A DNA stretch of 64,000 nucleotides from positions 186,001-250,000 of the forward strand of contig NZ_CP081002.1 of NCBI RefSeq assembly GCF_029590555.1, written 5' to 3'. Below the pieces are notes generated by a model, which was not told the DNA's origin, did no database searches, and was given only the letters and a program-made list of their open reading frames with translations. Source of the stretch: Sphingobium sp. V4. GTDB lineage: Bacteria; Pseudomonadota; Alphaproteobacteria; Sphingomonadales; Sphingomonadaceae. Both the position numbers and the translations under genes were made by a program. This document shows positions 1 to 9,565 of the stretch, piece after piece; positions within the stretch are counted from its first letter, which is position 1; each line of letters opens with the position of its first letter.

Positions 1-204
1 CCGTCTATGAGCTATTGCAGCTTCGTGTCGGGCGACACGGATTTCATGATGACGGTCCATGTCCGGTCCTTCGACGATTATGACCGTGTCTATCGCAAGG
101 AATTATCGACCCTGCCGCATGTCGCCAAGATCCGCAGCAGCTTCGTGATGCGCCCGGTGGCCCAGCGCAATGTCCCGCCCGCGTTGTTCGACGGGTTGCG
201 GTGA
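1..204 (+). CDS. Lrp/AsnC-family transcriptional regulator, C-terminal part (5' truncated by window edge)
   Basis: The open frame enters from the left edge and ends at a TGA at 202-204. The visible ~67 residues carry the end of the Lrp/AsnC effector (RAM/ACT-like) domain: the 'VSGDTDFMMTVHVRSFDDYD' stretch corresponds to the family pattern G-x-x-D-(F/Y)-x-L-x-V, followed by 'LPHVAKIRSSFVM', the last strand of the domain. The DNA-binding HTH half lies outside the window, so the effector cannot be read. Regulators of this family usually sense amino acids. Its position 365 bp upstream of a co-oriented TonB receptor and two amidohydrolases suggests that it controls that locus, which is inference only. 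The internal ATG at position 7 is not the real start. Confidence 0.85.
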   Translation, partial: PSMSYCSFVSGDTDFMMTVHVRSFDDYDRVYRKELSTLPHVAKIRSSFVMRPVAQRNVPPALFDGLR

Positions 205-568
205 AGGACGAATCAGTAATGCAAGGGCGGGGCGACGCGCAGGATTATGACGCGTATCAGTCTGTACGCATCGGAATCGATCAATATTAGCCGGCTTTCC
301 TGCCGAGTTTCGCGGGAAGCGCTAACGGCTCTTGTGTACCATCGCCAAGTCATCGGCAGCCCCGCAGGAGGGACAAGCGGCCGCCGGGACAAGGGTTAGC
401 GCAGGTGCCCGGAAAACCGGGGCCATATACGGGGTCACATCCGGGGGACAAGTCGAGATTCGAAAGAGCGCCTGCCCCTGGCGAATGCGTGCCTGCAAGG
501 CGCGATCCCTGACGCATGACCGGAGGAGGATGAAAGGCCCGACTGGACGCGCTTACAGGGGAAAGACA
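205..568. other. Leader region between Lrp fragment and first TBDR, with a short dyad
   Basis: No coding sequence is supported in this 364-bp stretch. An in-frame extension of the TBDR back to a TTG at 332 exists, but it would place about 79 low-complexity residues before an otherwise normal signal peptide. At 252-269 there is a dyad GCGTA-N8-TACGC, a plausible binding site for the upstream Lrp-type regulator or another factor. No factor-independent terminator is obvious. The region probably holds the promoter and 5' leader of the receptor. Confidence 0.4.
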
Positions 569-3466
569 ATGACGCATATCGTGCCGGGCTATAATTTCGA
601 CCGCCGCCGCCAGTTGGGTCGCAACTTGCTGAAAGCGACTGCCGCGCTGATTGCGGTATCTGCCACGCCGACATTCGCGCAGGACGCAACGGTCGCAGCC
701 GCGCCGCAGCAGGAAGCCGCCGAGGACCAGATTGTCGTCACCGGCACTCGCATCGTGCGCGACGGTTACAGCGCGCCGACCCCCGTGGCGGTGATGAGCA
801 AGGCCGACATCGTCGCGCAGGCACCGGCCAATATTTCGGACTTCGTGAACCAGCTTCCCTCGATCGCGGGTAGCGGCACGTCCGGCTCCTCGTCGGGCGG
901 GTTGTCCAATGCCGGCGCCGGCATCAACTCGATCAGCCTGCGCGGCCTGGGCGTCGGGCGCACGCTCGTGCTGCTCGACGGCCAGCGCTCGGTCGCCTCG
1001 ACCGTGGGCGGCGTGGTCGACATCAACACCATCCCGCAGGATCTGGTCGAGCGGGTCGAGGTCGTCACCGGCGGCGCATCGGCGGCCTATGGCTCGGACG
1101 CGGTCGGCGGCGTCGTCAACTTCGTCCTCGACAAGGGGTTCAAGGGGTTCCGCATCGGCGTCGACCAGGGCATCAGCACCTATGGCGACGGCCGCAACTA
1201 CAAGATCACGGCCAGCGCGGGCCTGTCGCTGCTCGACGACCGGCTGCACATGCTGTTCAACGGCGAATATTTCAAGCAGATCGGCGTCGACACGATCGAC
1301 CGCGACTGGAACGACAGCGGCTATTTCATGATCAACAATCCCGCTTACAATGGGACCAATGGTCAACCACAGCGGCTGGTGGGGTCGGGCTTTGGACCTT
1401 CGGGCTATACGACCGGCGGCCTGATCGGCGCGGGTCCGCTGCGCGGCACCTATTTCCTGGGCGCGGGGCAGACCGGGCAACTGACCTATGGCACCGTACT
1501 CAGCCCCTGGATGGTCGGCGGCGACACCGATGTGACGCTGGCCGGTCATGTCGGCACCAACTCGCTGGTCCCGCATGACGAACGGCTGAGCTTCTTCAAC
1601 CGTACCGCCTTCGACATCGCGCCGGAAATCACCATTTACGGCCAATTCGCCTATAATCGTTCGACCAGCCGCAGCTATTATCAGCAGACGCCCAGCACCG
1701 GTGTCACCATCCGGTCCGACAATGCCTATCTGCGCACCTATTATCCGCAGGTCGCCGCGCAGATGGCGGCGCAGGGGTTGACCTCCTTCACCATGGGGAC
1801 CAGCAATGCCGGCTTCCCCGTGCCCGGCAGCGACATCAAGCGAGAAGTCTATCGCTTCGTTGGCGGCGCTGAAGGGCAGTTCGAGCTGTTCGATCGCAAA
1901 TGGGAATGGAACGGCTATTATCAGCATGGCGTCACCAAGGCGCATGAGGAGCTGACCAACACCTGGAACAACGCCCGCATGGCGTTGGCGCAGGATGCGG
2001 TGTTCGCGCCCAATGGCAGCATCGTCTGCCGCTCCACGCTGACCGATCCGACCAATGGCTGCGTGCCGATCAACCGCCTCGGCACCATGGGGCCGTCGGC
2101 CGAAGCGCTGGCCTATATCTATGGCGCCGAGCAGCCGCAGCGCGAACAGACGATCAAGCAGGATGTGGCGGCGCTCAGCTTCAGCGGCGAAGTGTTCGAC
2201 CTGCCCGGCGGCGCGGCCGCCGTGGCATTCGGCGCGGAATGGCGCAAGGAGCAGATCGACGGCAAGGTCGACCCGCAGTTCAATTCAGGCTGGCTCTACG
2301 GCAATTTCCTGGTCAACAAGGGCGACTATAATGTGAAGGAAGGCTTCCTGGAAGTCGACCTGCCGGTGGTCAAGGGGCTGAACGTCAACGCCGCGGGGCG
2401 CTTCACCGATTATTCGACGTCCGGATCGGTCCAGACCTGGAAGCTCGGCGCGACTTTCCAGCCGATCCGCGATGTCCGTCTGCGCGGCAATATCAGCCAT
2501 GACATCCGGGCGCCCAACCTTCAGGAACTGTTCGCGGCCGGCACCGCGCGCACCAACACGGTCATCATCCCGACCGGCGCCAATGCTCCCGCGACCGGAT
2601 CGCTGCAATTCGTGCAGAACCAGGTCGGCAATCCCAATCTGAAGCCGGAGGTCGCCGACAGCTGGACGCTGGGGGCGGTGCTGACGCCCAGCTTCCTGCC
2701 CGGCTTCTCCGCGTCCTTCGACTATTATGCGATCAAGATCGACAAGGCGATCGGCAACGTCACCGCGCAGGATACGGTCGACCTCTGCTATGCGGAGGGC
2801 ATTTCCTCCTATTGCAGCAACATCATCTTCAATGGCAGCACGCTGACCAGCATCGTCCTTCAGCCGATCAACTTCGCCAAGCAGACCACCAAGGGCTTCG
2901 ACATCGAGGCGAGCTACCGCCTGCCGCTGTCCGATATTTCGGACAGCCTGCCCGGCACCTTCACGCTTCATTCGGCGGTGACCCATTATATCGAGAATGT
3001 GATCGACAACGGCATCAGCTTCCCGATCGATTATGCCGGGGTGAACGGCGGATCGCTGGCCGGCACCTACAGCTCGCCCGACTGGGTCTATCGCGTCAGC
3101 GCTTTCTATGAAGCCGATCCCTTCACCCTCAATCTGGTGGCGCGCGGCTTCAGCGATGGGGTTTATGGCAACGATTATATCGAATGCACCAGCGCCTGCC
3201 CGGCCTCGACGACGCAATATCGCACGATCAATGACAACCATATCGACGGCGCCATCTACTTCGACGCTTCGATCGGTGTGAAGTTCAAGGCCTATGGCGG
3301 CAACGGCAAGCTGACCTTCATCGTCAACAATCTGCTCGACCGTGATCCGGAACTGATCGGCAACGGCCCGGACGGCAACAATGTCCCTGCCTACGCCCAG
3401 ACCAGCCGGGGTCGCTATGAGGTGATCGGCCGCTCCTTCCGCGTCTCCGCCAAGTTCCAATTCTAA
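569..3466 (+). CDS. TonB-dependent receptor (outer membrane uptake channel)
   Basis: About 965 residues from the ATG at 569, chosen because a purine-rich 'caggggaaag' lies just upstream and a signal peptide ending near 'TPTFAQ' follows. The mature N-terminus carries the sphingomonad TonB-box-like 'QIVVTGTRI', then a plug domain ('NQLPSIAG', 'ISLRGLGVGRTLVLLDGQR', 'VERVEVVTGGASAAYGSDAVGGVVNFVL'), and a long beta-barrel ending in the expected aromatic residue ('FRVSAKFQF'). The two M20 amidohydrolases follow after 22 bp, so all three are probably one transcript importing a conjugate or peptide for hydrolysis. The barrel is strongly similar to the partial receptor at 62328-64000: both share 'YNVKE.FLE'-type, 'DYSTSG' and 'DIRAPNL.ELF' stretches. 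Substrate unknown. Confidence 0.93.
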   Translation: MTHIVPGYNFDRRRQLGRNLLKATAALIAVSATPTFAQDATVAAAPQQEAAEDQIVVTGTRIVRDGYSAPTPVAVMSKADIVAQAPANISDFVNQLPSIAGSGTSGSSSGGLSNAGAGINSISLRGLGVGRTLVLLDGQRSVASTVGGVVDINTIPQDLVERVEVVTGGASAAYGSDAVGGVVNFVLDKGFKGFRIGVDQGISTYGDGRNYKITASAGLSLLDDRLHMLFNGEYFKQIGVDTIDRDWNDSGYFMINNPAYNGTNGQPQRLVGSGFGPSGYTTGGLIGAGPLRGTYFLGAGQTGQLTYGTVLSPWMVGGDTDVTLAGHVGTNSLVPHDERLSFFNRTAFDIAPEITIYGQFAYNRSTSRSYYQQTPSTGVTIRSDNAYLRTYYPQVAAQMAAQGLTSFTMGTSNAGFPVPGSDIKREVYRFVGGAEGQFELFDRKWEWNGYYQHGVTKAHEELTNTWNNARMALAQDAVFAPNGSIVCRSTLTDPTNGCVPINRLGTMGPSAEALAYIYGAEQPQREQTIKQDVAALSFSGEVFDLPGGAAAVAFGAEWRKEQIDGKVDPQFNSGWLYGNFLVNKGDYNVKEGFLEVDLPVVKGLNVNAAGRFTDYSTSGSVQTWKLGATFQPIRDVRLRGNISHDIRAPNLQELFAAGTARTNTVIIPTGANAPATGSLQFVQNQVGNPNLKPEVADSWTLGAVLTPSFLPGFSASFDYYAIKIDKAIGNVTAQDTVDLCYAEGISSYCSNIIFNGSTLTSIVLQPINFAKQTTKGFDIEASYRLPLSDISDSLPGTFTLHSAVTHYIENVIDNGISFPIDYAGVNGGSLAGTYSSPDWVYRVSAFYEADPFTLNLVARGFSDGVYGNDYIECTSACPASTTQYRTINDNHIDGAIYFDASIGVKFKAYGGNGKLTFIVNNLLDRDPELIGNGPDGNNVPAYAQTSRGRYEVIGRSFRVSAKFQF

Positions 3467-3488
3467 GACCGACAAAGGGTAACATCCC

Positions 3489-5072
3489 ATGACACGCATG
3501 AAGACGATCGCCGCCAGCCTTGCGCTCGCCAGCACGCTGCTGACCCCGGTCGCGCAGGCCGCCGCGCCCAAGGCGATGAAGACCGCCGCTGCAGCCGCCG
3601 TCGATGCGCAGGCCAAGCAGGTGCAGGTGATGGTGGACCAGGTGTTCAGCTTTGCCGAACCTGGCTTCCAGGAAGTCAAGACATCCGAATATCTGACGAA
3701 GATACTGGAGCAGAACGGCTTTACCGTGACGCGCGGGGTCGCGGGCATCCCGACCGCCTTCACCGCGACCTGGGGGGAAGGCGGCCCGCTGATCGCGCTG
3801 GGCAGCGATATCGACGACGTGCTGGGCGTGTCGCAGATTCCCGGCATCCCCAATATCAAGCCGCTGGTGGAAGGCGCGCCGGGCCATGGCGAGGGGCACA
3901 ATGCGGGGATGCCGCTGGTCATCGCCGCTGCCATCGCGGTCAAGCAGGTGATGGAGAAGAACAGGATCCCCGGCCGCCTGATGCTCTGGCCCGGCGTCGC
4001 GGAGGAATTGCTGGCGACGAAGGCCTATTATGTCCGCGACGGCCTGTTCAAGGATGTCGATGCCTGCATCTTCACCCATGTGAGCAACGACTTCAACACC
4101 GGCTACGGCGAGATGGGCAATAACGGGATGGTGTCTGTGGAATATACGTTCCACGGCAAGACCGCCCATTCGGCAGGGATGCCGTGGGAAGGGCGCAGCG
4201 CGCTCGACGGCGTGGAACTGATGGACGTCGCCTGGAACATGCGGCGGGAGCATCTGCCGATCACCCAGCGGTCGCACTATATCATCTCCAACGGGGGTGG
4301 TCAGCCGAACGTGGTGCCGGACAAGGCGTCGGTCTGGTATTATTTCCGGGAGCGCGACTTCAAGTCGATCCGCGACCTGTACGACCTGGGCAACACCCTG
4401 TCCGAAGCGGCGGCCAAGGCCAGCGGAACCACCGTGACGCGTCAGGTTCTGGGCTATGCCGCGCCCAATTTCGGCAACAAGCCGATGGCCGAGGCGGCCT
4501 ACGCCAATATCAAGGCGGTGGGAATGCCCCAATGGTCGGCCGACGACCAGGCCTTCGCCAAGGCGGTGCAGGAAGCCAATCAGCGCAAGGTTGAGCCACT
4601 GCGCACCGAAATCGGCGAGTTGTCGACGCCGGAAAACCGCAAGCCATCGACTGGCGGCGGATCGGATGACATTGGCGATATCATGTGGACGGTGCCGACC
4701 ATCACCATCCGCTTCCCTTCCAACATCCCCAACATGATCGGCCATAATGTGACTTCCGCCATCGCCATGGCGACGCCGATCGCGCACAAGGGGGCGGTTG
4801 CGGGCGCGAAGGCGCTGGCGATGACGGTGCTGGACCTCATGACCACGCCCAAGCTCGTGGCCGACGCCAAGACCTATTTCAAGGACGTGCAGCTCAAGAC
4901 CGACAGCTATGCCCCGGTCCTCACGGAGCAGGACAAGCCCGCCATCTGGCTCAACGAAAAGACGATGCAGCTCATGCGGCCGCAGATGGAGAAATATTAT
5001 TACGATCCAACCAAATATGAGACCTATCTCGAACAGTTGGGCGTCAAATATCCGACTCTGACGCCGCAATGA
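3489..5072 (+). CDS. Secreted M20-family amidohydrolase (AbgB-like), copy 1
   Basis: 527 residues with a signal peptide (cleavage near 'PVAQAAA'), so periplasmic or exported. M20D/AbgB-type landmarks in order: 'FAEPGFQE' near residue 57, 'GHGEGHNAGM' near 135-145, 'GVAEELLATK' near 170, the swivelling-domain 'FHGKTAHSAGMPWEGRSALD' near 220-240, and 'TPIAHKG' near 430. Known M20D enzymes split amide bonds of N-acyl amino acids, IAA conjugates or p-aminobenzoyl-glutamate with two metals. Where those have Cys in G-H-(A/G)-C-G-H, this protein has Glu ('GHGEGH'), so a metal ligand may have changed. It lies 22 bp after the TBDR and overlaps the next paralogue by ATGA. Substrate not determinable; the partner may be copy 2, by analogy to the AbgA/AbgB heterodimer. 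Confidence 0.88.
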   Translation: MTRMKTIAASLALASTLLTPVAQAAAPKAMKTAAAAAVDAQAKQVQVMVDQVFSFAEPGFQEVKTSEYLTKILEQNGFTVTRGVAGIPTAFTATWGEGGPLIALGSDIDDVLGVSQIPGIPNIKPLVEGAPGHGEGHNAGMPLVIAAAIAVKQVMEKNRIPGRLMLWPGVAEELLATKAYYVRDGLFKDVDACIFTHVSNDFNTGYGEMGNNGMVSVEYTFHGKTAHSAGMPWEGRSALDGVELMDVAWNMRREHLPITQRSHYIISNGGGQPNVVPDKASVWYYFRERDFKSIRDLYDLGNTLSEAAAKASGTTVTRQVLGYAAPNFGNKPMAEAAYANIKAVGMPQWSADDQAFAKAVQEANQRKVEPLRTEIGELSTPENRKPSTGGGSDDIGDIMWTVPTITIRFPSNIPNMIGHNVTSAIAMATPIAHKGAVAGAKALAMTVLDLMTTPKLVADAKTYFKDVQLKTDSYAPVLTEQDKPAIWLNEKTMQLMRPQMEKYYYDPTKYETYLEQLGVKYPTLTPQ

Positions 5073-6676
5073 TCTCCCACGCTCCATTCATGAAGAGGAC
5101 GCAGCCTTTGGGTCGCACCATCGCACTTGCCCTCGCCCTGTCGGCGGCGGCGCTTTCCATGCCCGCGCAGGGGGCCTCACCCCAGACGATGAAGGCGCAG
5201 GCCGCCGCGGGGGTGGAGGCCCAGGCCAAGCAGATCCAGGTCATGGTCGACCAGGTCTTCAGCTTCGCCGAGCCGGGCTTCCAGGAAATCCGCACCTCCG
5301 AATATCTGGCGAAGATATTGGAGGACAATGGCTTCACCGTGACCAGAGGCGTCGCGGGCATCCCCACCGCCTTCACCGCGACCTGGGGGGAAAGCGGCCC
5401 GATGATCGCGCTGGGCAGCGACATAGACGATCTGCTGGGCGTGTCGCAGATGCCGGGTGTTCCTACCGTCAAGCCGATCGTCGCGGGAGCGCCTGGCCAT
5501 GGCGAGGGTCATAATTCGGGTATGCCGATGATGATCGCCGCAGCGCTGGCGGCTAAGAAAGTCATGCAGGATAATGGGATCAAGGGGCGGCTCATGCTGT
5601 GGCCCGGCGTTGCGGAGGAACTGCTGGCGACCAAGGCCTTCTACGTGCGGGCGGGCATGTTCAAGGATGTCGACGCCTGCATCTTCGGCCATGTGAACAC
5701 GGGTTTCGGCACGGCCTATGGCGACCTTGGCCTGAACGGCATGGTGTCGGTCGAATATGAGTTCAGCGGCAAGACCGCCCATTCGGCCGCCATGCCATGG
5801 GAAGGGCGCAGCGCCCTTGACGCGGTGGAATATATGGATGTGGCCTGGAATTTCCGGCGCGAACATCTGCCGCTCACCCAGCGGTCGCACGACGTCATCA
5901 CCAATGGCGGCGGCCAGCCCAATGTCGTGCCTGACAAGGCGTCGGTCTGGTATTATTTCCGCGACAAGGATTTCGCTGCCGTCCGTTCGCTCTACGAAAC
6001 CGGCACCAGCGTGGCGGAGGCGGCGGCGCAGGCCACCGGCACCAGCGTCAAGCGGACGATACTGGGCTATGCCGCGCCCAATTTCGGCAACAAGCCGATG
6101 GCGGAAGCCGCCTATGCCAATATCAAGGCGGTGGGGATGCCCCAATGGTCCGCCGCCGACCAGGCCTTCGCCAAGGCGGTGCAGGTTAACAACGGGCTGA
6201 AGGTGCAGCCGCTCGCGACGAGCATCACGCCGCTCTCGAAACCTGAAACGCGCGGTGCGGGCGGCGGCTTTGGGGCTTCGGACGATATTGGCGACGTGAT
6301 GTGGAGCGTGCCGACCATTACTATCAATTATCCCGCCAATGTCCCCAACATCATCTTCCACCACGCCACGGCCGCCATGGCGATGGCGACGCCGATCGCG
6401 CACAAGGGCACGGTCGCGGGCGCCAAGGCGGTTGCGATGACCGTCATAGACCTGATGACCGATCCCCAGCTGCTGGCCAGCGCCAAGACCTATTTCCGGG
6501 ACGTCCAGCTCAAGACCCAGAAATATGACCCGGTCTTGGCCCCCGACGACCAGCCGGCCATTCATCGCAACGAGAGGATAATGAACGAGTTGCGGCCGGA
6601 GATGGAGAAATATTATTATGATCCGGCCAGATATGGCAGCTATCTGGAGCAGCTGGGCGTGCGCTACGGCGACTGA
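5069..6676 (+). CDS. Secreted M20-family amidohydrolase (AbgB-like), copy 2
   Basis: 535 residues, a clear tandem paralogue of the preceding gene (by eye about three-quarters identical across the metal-binding and dimerisation regions). The ATG at 5069 overlaps the upstream stop as ATGA, which favours translational coupling; an in-frame ATG at 5090 gives an equally good signal peptide ending near 'SMPAQGA'. It shares 'FAEPGFQE', 'GHGEGHNSGM', 'GVAEELLATK' and 'TAHSAAMPWEGRSALD'. Differences cluster after residue 380 (insertion 'RGAGGGFGA' before 'SDDIGDVMW') and in 'FHHATAAMAMATPIAHKG', where copy 1 reads 'IGHNVTSAIAM'. This suggests divergence at the substrate side while the core is kept. 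A hairpin at 6700-6727 ends the unit. Confidence 0.88.
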   Translation: MISHAPFMKRTQPLGRTIALALALSAAALSMPAQGASPQTMKAQAAAGVEAQAKQIQVMVDQVFSFAEPGFQEIRTSEYLAKILEDNGFTVTRGVAGIPTAFTATWGESGPMIALGSDIDDLLGVSQMPGVPTVKPIVAGAPGHGEGHNSGMPMMIAAALAAKKVMQDNGIKGRLMLWPGVAEELLATKAFYVRAGMFKDVDACIFGHVNTGFGTAYGDLGLNGMVSVEYEFSGKTAHSAAMPWEGRSALDAVEYMDVAWNFRREHLPLTQRSHDVITNGGGQPNVVPDKASVWYYFRDKDFAAVRSLYETGTSVAEAAAQATGTSVKRTILGYAAPNFGNKPMAEAAYANIKAVGMPQWSAADQAFAKAVQVNNGLKVQPLATSITPLSKPETRGAGGGFGASDDIGDVMWSVPTITINYPANVPNIIFHHATAAMAMATPIAHKGTVAGAKAVAMTVIDLMTDPQLLASAKTYFRDVQLKTQKYDPVLAPDDQPAIHRNERIMNELRPEMEKYYYDPARYGSYLEQLGVRYGD

Positions 6677-6699
6677 CGCGGGGTTGCGTTAGCCATTGC

Positions 6700-6727
6700 A
6701 TATGCGGCGATCCTGGTCGCCGCATAT
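6700..6727 (+). terminator. Strong hairpin after the M20 pair
   Basis: An 11-bp perfect stem (6700-6710 with 6717-6727; arms begin ATATGCGGCG) with a 6-nt loop lies 24 bp after the stop of the second amidohydrolase and before the next TBDR promoter region. There is no long T-run, but the position and perfection fit a transcription terminator or mRNA-stabilising hairpin. Confidence 0.65.
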
Positions 6728-6819
6728 CGCTCGTCTCGACAAAAATATTTCCGCTGTTTGCGAATTTGTCGCATTAGCGCTACTTGCGAGCGCAAATGAG
6801 TCGCAACAGGGGAAATCAG

Positions 6820-8919
6820 ATGAATTTTCGACTATGGGCATTGAGCGGGGCGGCCGCGATCGCATTGTGTGGCACGGCTGCTCACGCGGAAGAGGTCGCT
6901 GCCGACGCGTCGGGCGATGAAGGCCAGATCGTCGTCACCGCAGCCAATGCGGGGACCAAGACCGAAACGCCCCTGATCGAATTGCCGCAGCCGATTACCG
7001 TCATCACCTCCGACCAGTTCATCGCGCAGGGCGCGATCAGCATCAGCGACACGGTCAAATATGCCGCCGGCGTGCTGGCCAATCCCTATGGTCGCGATAC
7101 ACGTGTGGACGGCTTCAACGTGCGCGGCATCGACGCCTTGCAGTTTCGCGACGGGATGCGCGACATTTTCAGTTATTATGCCAGCATCACCTCCGATCCC
7201 TATAATTTCTCTCGGGTCGAAATCGTGCGCGGCCCGGCATCGGTGCTGTTCGGCCAGGGGTCGATCGGCGGCTTGGTCAATCTCGTCTCCAAGACGCCGG
7301 AGTTCAGGACGGGCGGTGAAATCAACCTCGTCTACGGCAGCTATGACCGTAAGGAGGCGATGGGCGACGTCAATGTCGCGCTGGCGGACAATCTGGCGGT
7401 CCGCGTCGTCGGCCGCGTTCGCGATGCCGACACCTATGTCGATCATGTCCCCGACGATCGTGTGATGTTCGCGCCGTCGATCCGCTGGCAGCCCACGCCC
7501 GACACCGATGTAGTGCTGACCGGCCTCTATCAGGAGGATGACACCGGATCGACCTCCCAGTTCCTGCCGATCGTGGGCACGTTCCGCCCGAACACAGCCT
7601 ATCCTGCGGGCACGCTCGATCAATATACATTTGTCGGCAAGCCGGGCTGGGATCGTTACAATGGCCGCTCGCTCCAGGGCGGCGGCTCGATCACCCATGA
7701 TTTTTCGGACAAGGTCCGGCTCAGCCTCAAGGCCCGCTATATCGACAGCGACCTCGAATATTACACCCATTATGCGGACAGCTACACTTATCCGACCGAT
7801 CCATTCTCGGTCTACGGGACGGACGGTCGGACGATCGGCCTCTATTCCAGTGCCGGCGACGCGAAGATGAACGTCTTTTCGACCGACAATAATCTTCAGT
7901 TCAGCTTCGACACGGGCGCAAATATCACACATAAGCTACTCGTCGGTCTTGATTATAGCTGGAACAGGGTCGGCAAGCGCACCACCTATGGTGCGACAGA
8001 GATCGTCGACCTGTACGACATCGATTATGATGCGCTGGCGGCCTACGCACCGACCGGCCCATTCGCTTATGATTCGCAGAAGCAACTCGGCGTCTATGTG
8101 CAGGACCAGATCCGCTTCTTCGACCGCGTCTCCCTCGTGCTGGGCGCGCGGCGGGATCATGTCACCAACTCGACGGGGCAGGAAGACAACGCAACCACTT
8201 TCCGCGCCGGCATCATCGGCGAAATCGGCGCGGGCTTGTCTCCCTTCTTCAGCTACACGGAGAGCTTCCTGCCGATCGCCGGCGCCAACAGCGATGGCGA
8301 CCCATTCAGGCCGCAGACCGGCACCCAGTTCGAGGCGGGCGTGAAGTGGCAGCCCGAACGCGACACGCTCGTCACCGTCACGGCCTTCCACATCAAGGAG
8401 CGCAACCGTGTCCTCTATCTGCCCAATGACGTCGTCACCCAGTCCGGTGAACTGACCACGAAGGGTGTGGAGTTAGAAGCAAGCCACCGCCTGCCCGGCG
8501 ATTTCGAACTGCTGGTCAATTATGGCTACAACAAGCTCAAGTCCGAAGTGAACAGCAGCCTCGACTATATGCCGCGCCACACCGCGTCGATCTGGTCGAC
8601 CAAGAGCTTCGGTGTCGTGGGGGGCGCGCGACTGAGGCTCGGCGCGGGCGCCGTCTATAGCGGCAAGAGCAAGTCGACCGGAGCGATCGACCCCTATGGC
8701 CTCAATCCCGCCATTCCTGCCGGTACGCTCTACACGATCGTCACGCCGTCCCGCACCACGGTCGACGCTCTCGCGGAGATCGACTGGCAGAACTGGCGCT
8801 TTGCGATCAACGCGACCAACCTGCTGAACAACCAATATTATGCGTCCTGCCTGGCGCGCGGCGACTGCTTCATGGGCGCGCCGCGCAATGTGATGGGTAC
8901 GATCGGCTATCGGTTTTGA
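6820..8919 (+). CDS. TonB-dependent siderophore-type receptor
   Basis: 699 residues from the ATG at 6820, preceded by 'caggggaaatcag' as ribosome binding site; upstream TTG and ATG codons in frame lack one. Signal peptide ends near 'AAHAEE'. The TonB-box-like 'GQIVVTAANAG' is followed by a plug typical of FhuA/FpvA/FecA-like receptors ('IELPQPITVITSDQF', 'FNVRGID', 'VEIVRGPASVLFGQGSIGGLVNLVSK'), and the barrel ends 'GTIGYRF'. It differs clearly from the CirA/catecholate-independent type receptors elsewhere in the window. The DUF4198 gene 13 bp downstream suggests a metal-related uptake pair. No Fur box was recognised with confidence upstream, so iron regulation is unproven. Confidence 0.93.
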   Translation: MNFRLWALSGAAAIALCGTAAHAEEVAADASGDEGQIVVTAANAGTKTETPLIELPQPITVITSDQFIAQGAISISDTVKYAAGVLANPYGRDTRVDGFNVRGIDALQFRDGMRDIFSYYASITSDPYNFSRVEIVRGPASVLFGQGSIGGLVNLVSKTPEFRTGGEINLVYGSYDRKEAMGDVNVALADNLAVRVVGRVRDADTYVDHVPDDRVMFAPSIRWQPTPDTDVVLTGLYQEDDTGSTSQFLPIVGTFRPNTAYPAGTLDQYTFVGKPGWDRYNGRSLQGGGSITHDFSDKVRLSLKARYIDSDLEYYTHYADSYTYPTDPFSVYGTDGRTIGLYSSAGDAKMNVFSTDNNLQFSFDTGANITHKLLVGLDYSWNRVGKRTTYGATEIVDLYDIDYDALAAYAPTGPFAYDSQKQLGVYVQDQIRFFDRVSLVLGARRDHVTNSTGQEDNATTFRAGIIGEIGAGLSPFFSYTESFLPIAGANSDGDPFRPQTGTQFEAGVKWQPERDTLVTVTAFHIKERNRVLYLPNDVVTQSGELTTKGVELEASHRLPGDFELLVNYGYNKLKSEVNSSLDYMPRHTASIWSTKSFGVVGGARLRLGAGAVYSGKSKSTGAIDPYGLNPAIPAGTLYTIVTPSRTTVDALAEIDWQNWRFAINATNLLNNQYYASCLARGDCFMGAPRNVMGTIGYRF

Positions 8920-8932
8920 ACGGAGAGAGACT

Positions 8933-9565
8933 ATGCTGAAATGGACAAGCGCCCTGCTGGCGATCGCGTTCCTCCCGGCGCTGGCGCAGGCGCATGAAAT
9001 CTGGGTCGAGCGCGACGGCGCCGGTCCGGCGCGCATCTATCTGGGCGAACCGGGCGAGGTGCTGCCCGAGGGTGGCGACCCCGAGTTCGAGAAGCTGAAG
9101 GCCCCGCGCCTGGTTCCCGCCGGGCAGGCGCCGCAACTGCGCAAGACCGGCTATATCGAGGTGGCCGCGCCTGCGGGCGATGTCCGCGTGACCGATGACA
9201 GCGTGTTCGCGCCATGGGGCGAGGAAGGCAAGAAGGAGGGCGTCATCTATTATGCCCGCGCCGGCCGCAACGAGACGAAGGCTGTGTTGCCGCTGGAGAT
9301 CGTGCCGACCGCGCCGGGCGCCGACAGCTTCATCCTTATCCGCGACGGCAAGCCGGTGGCGGGCGCGAAGCTGACCGCCATCACCCCGGAGAAATGGTCG
9401 AGAGCCTTCACCACCGATGCGCAGGGCCGGGTCGCGCTGCCGCTCAAGGACAAGGGGCGCTACATCCTCTCCGCGACGCAGGAGGAGAAAGGCGATCTGA
9501 GCCTCACCGGCCAGAAGGTCGCGACCATCTACCATATGACGACGCTCAGTTTCTTCCGCGACTGA
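8933..9565 (+). CDS. DUF4198 family periplasmic protein
   Basis: 210 residues, good ribosome binding site ('cggagagagact') before the ATG, signal peptide ending 'LAQAHEIW'. The mature N-terminal 'HEIWVERDG' and a C-terminal carboxypeptidase-like or transthyretin-like beta-sandwich region ('GKPVAGAKLTAITPEKWSRAFTTDAQGRVALPLKDKGRYILSA', about residues 135-190) match the DUF4198 pattern. Relatives often sit next to TonB receptors and are loosely linked to nickel/cobalt or iron uptake; the role is not established. The 13-bp spacing to the siderophore-type TBDR supports one operon and a partner role in the periplasm, such as metal or ligand capture. The new N-terminal His after signal cleavage could bind metal. 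Confidence 0.8.
   Translation: MLKWTSALLAIAFLPALAQAHEIWVERDGAGPARIYLGEPGEVLPEGGDPEFEKLKAPRLVPAGQAPQLRKTGYIEVAAPAGDVRVTDDSVFAPWGEEGKKEGVIYYARAGRNETKAVLPLEIVPTAPGADSFILIRDGKPVAGAKLTAITPEKWSRAFTTDAQGRVALPLKDKGRYILSATQEEKGDLSLTGQKVATIYHMTTLSFFRD

Noticed and set aside
350..1945. 531-residue minus-strand frame opposite the first TBDR
   Set aside because: No domain, no ribosome site, and the composition of an antisense frame.
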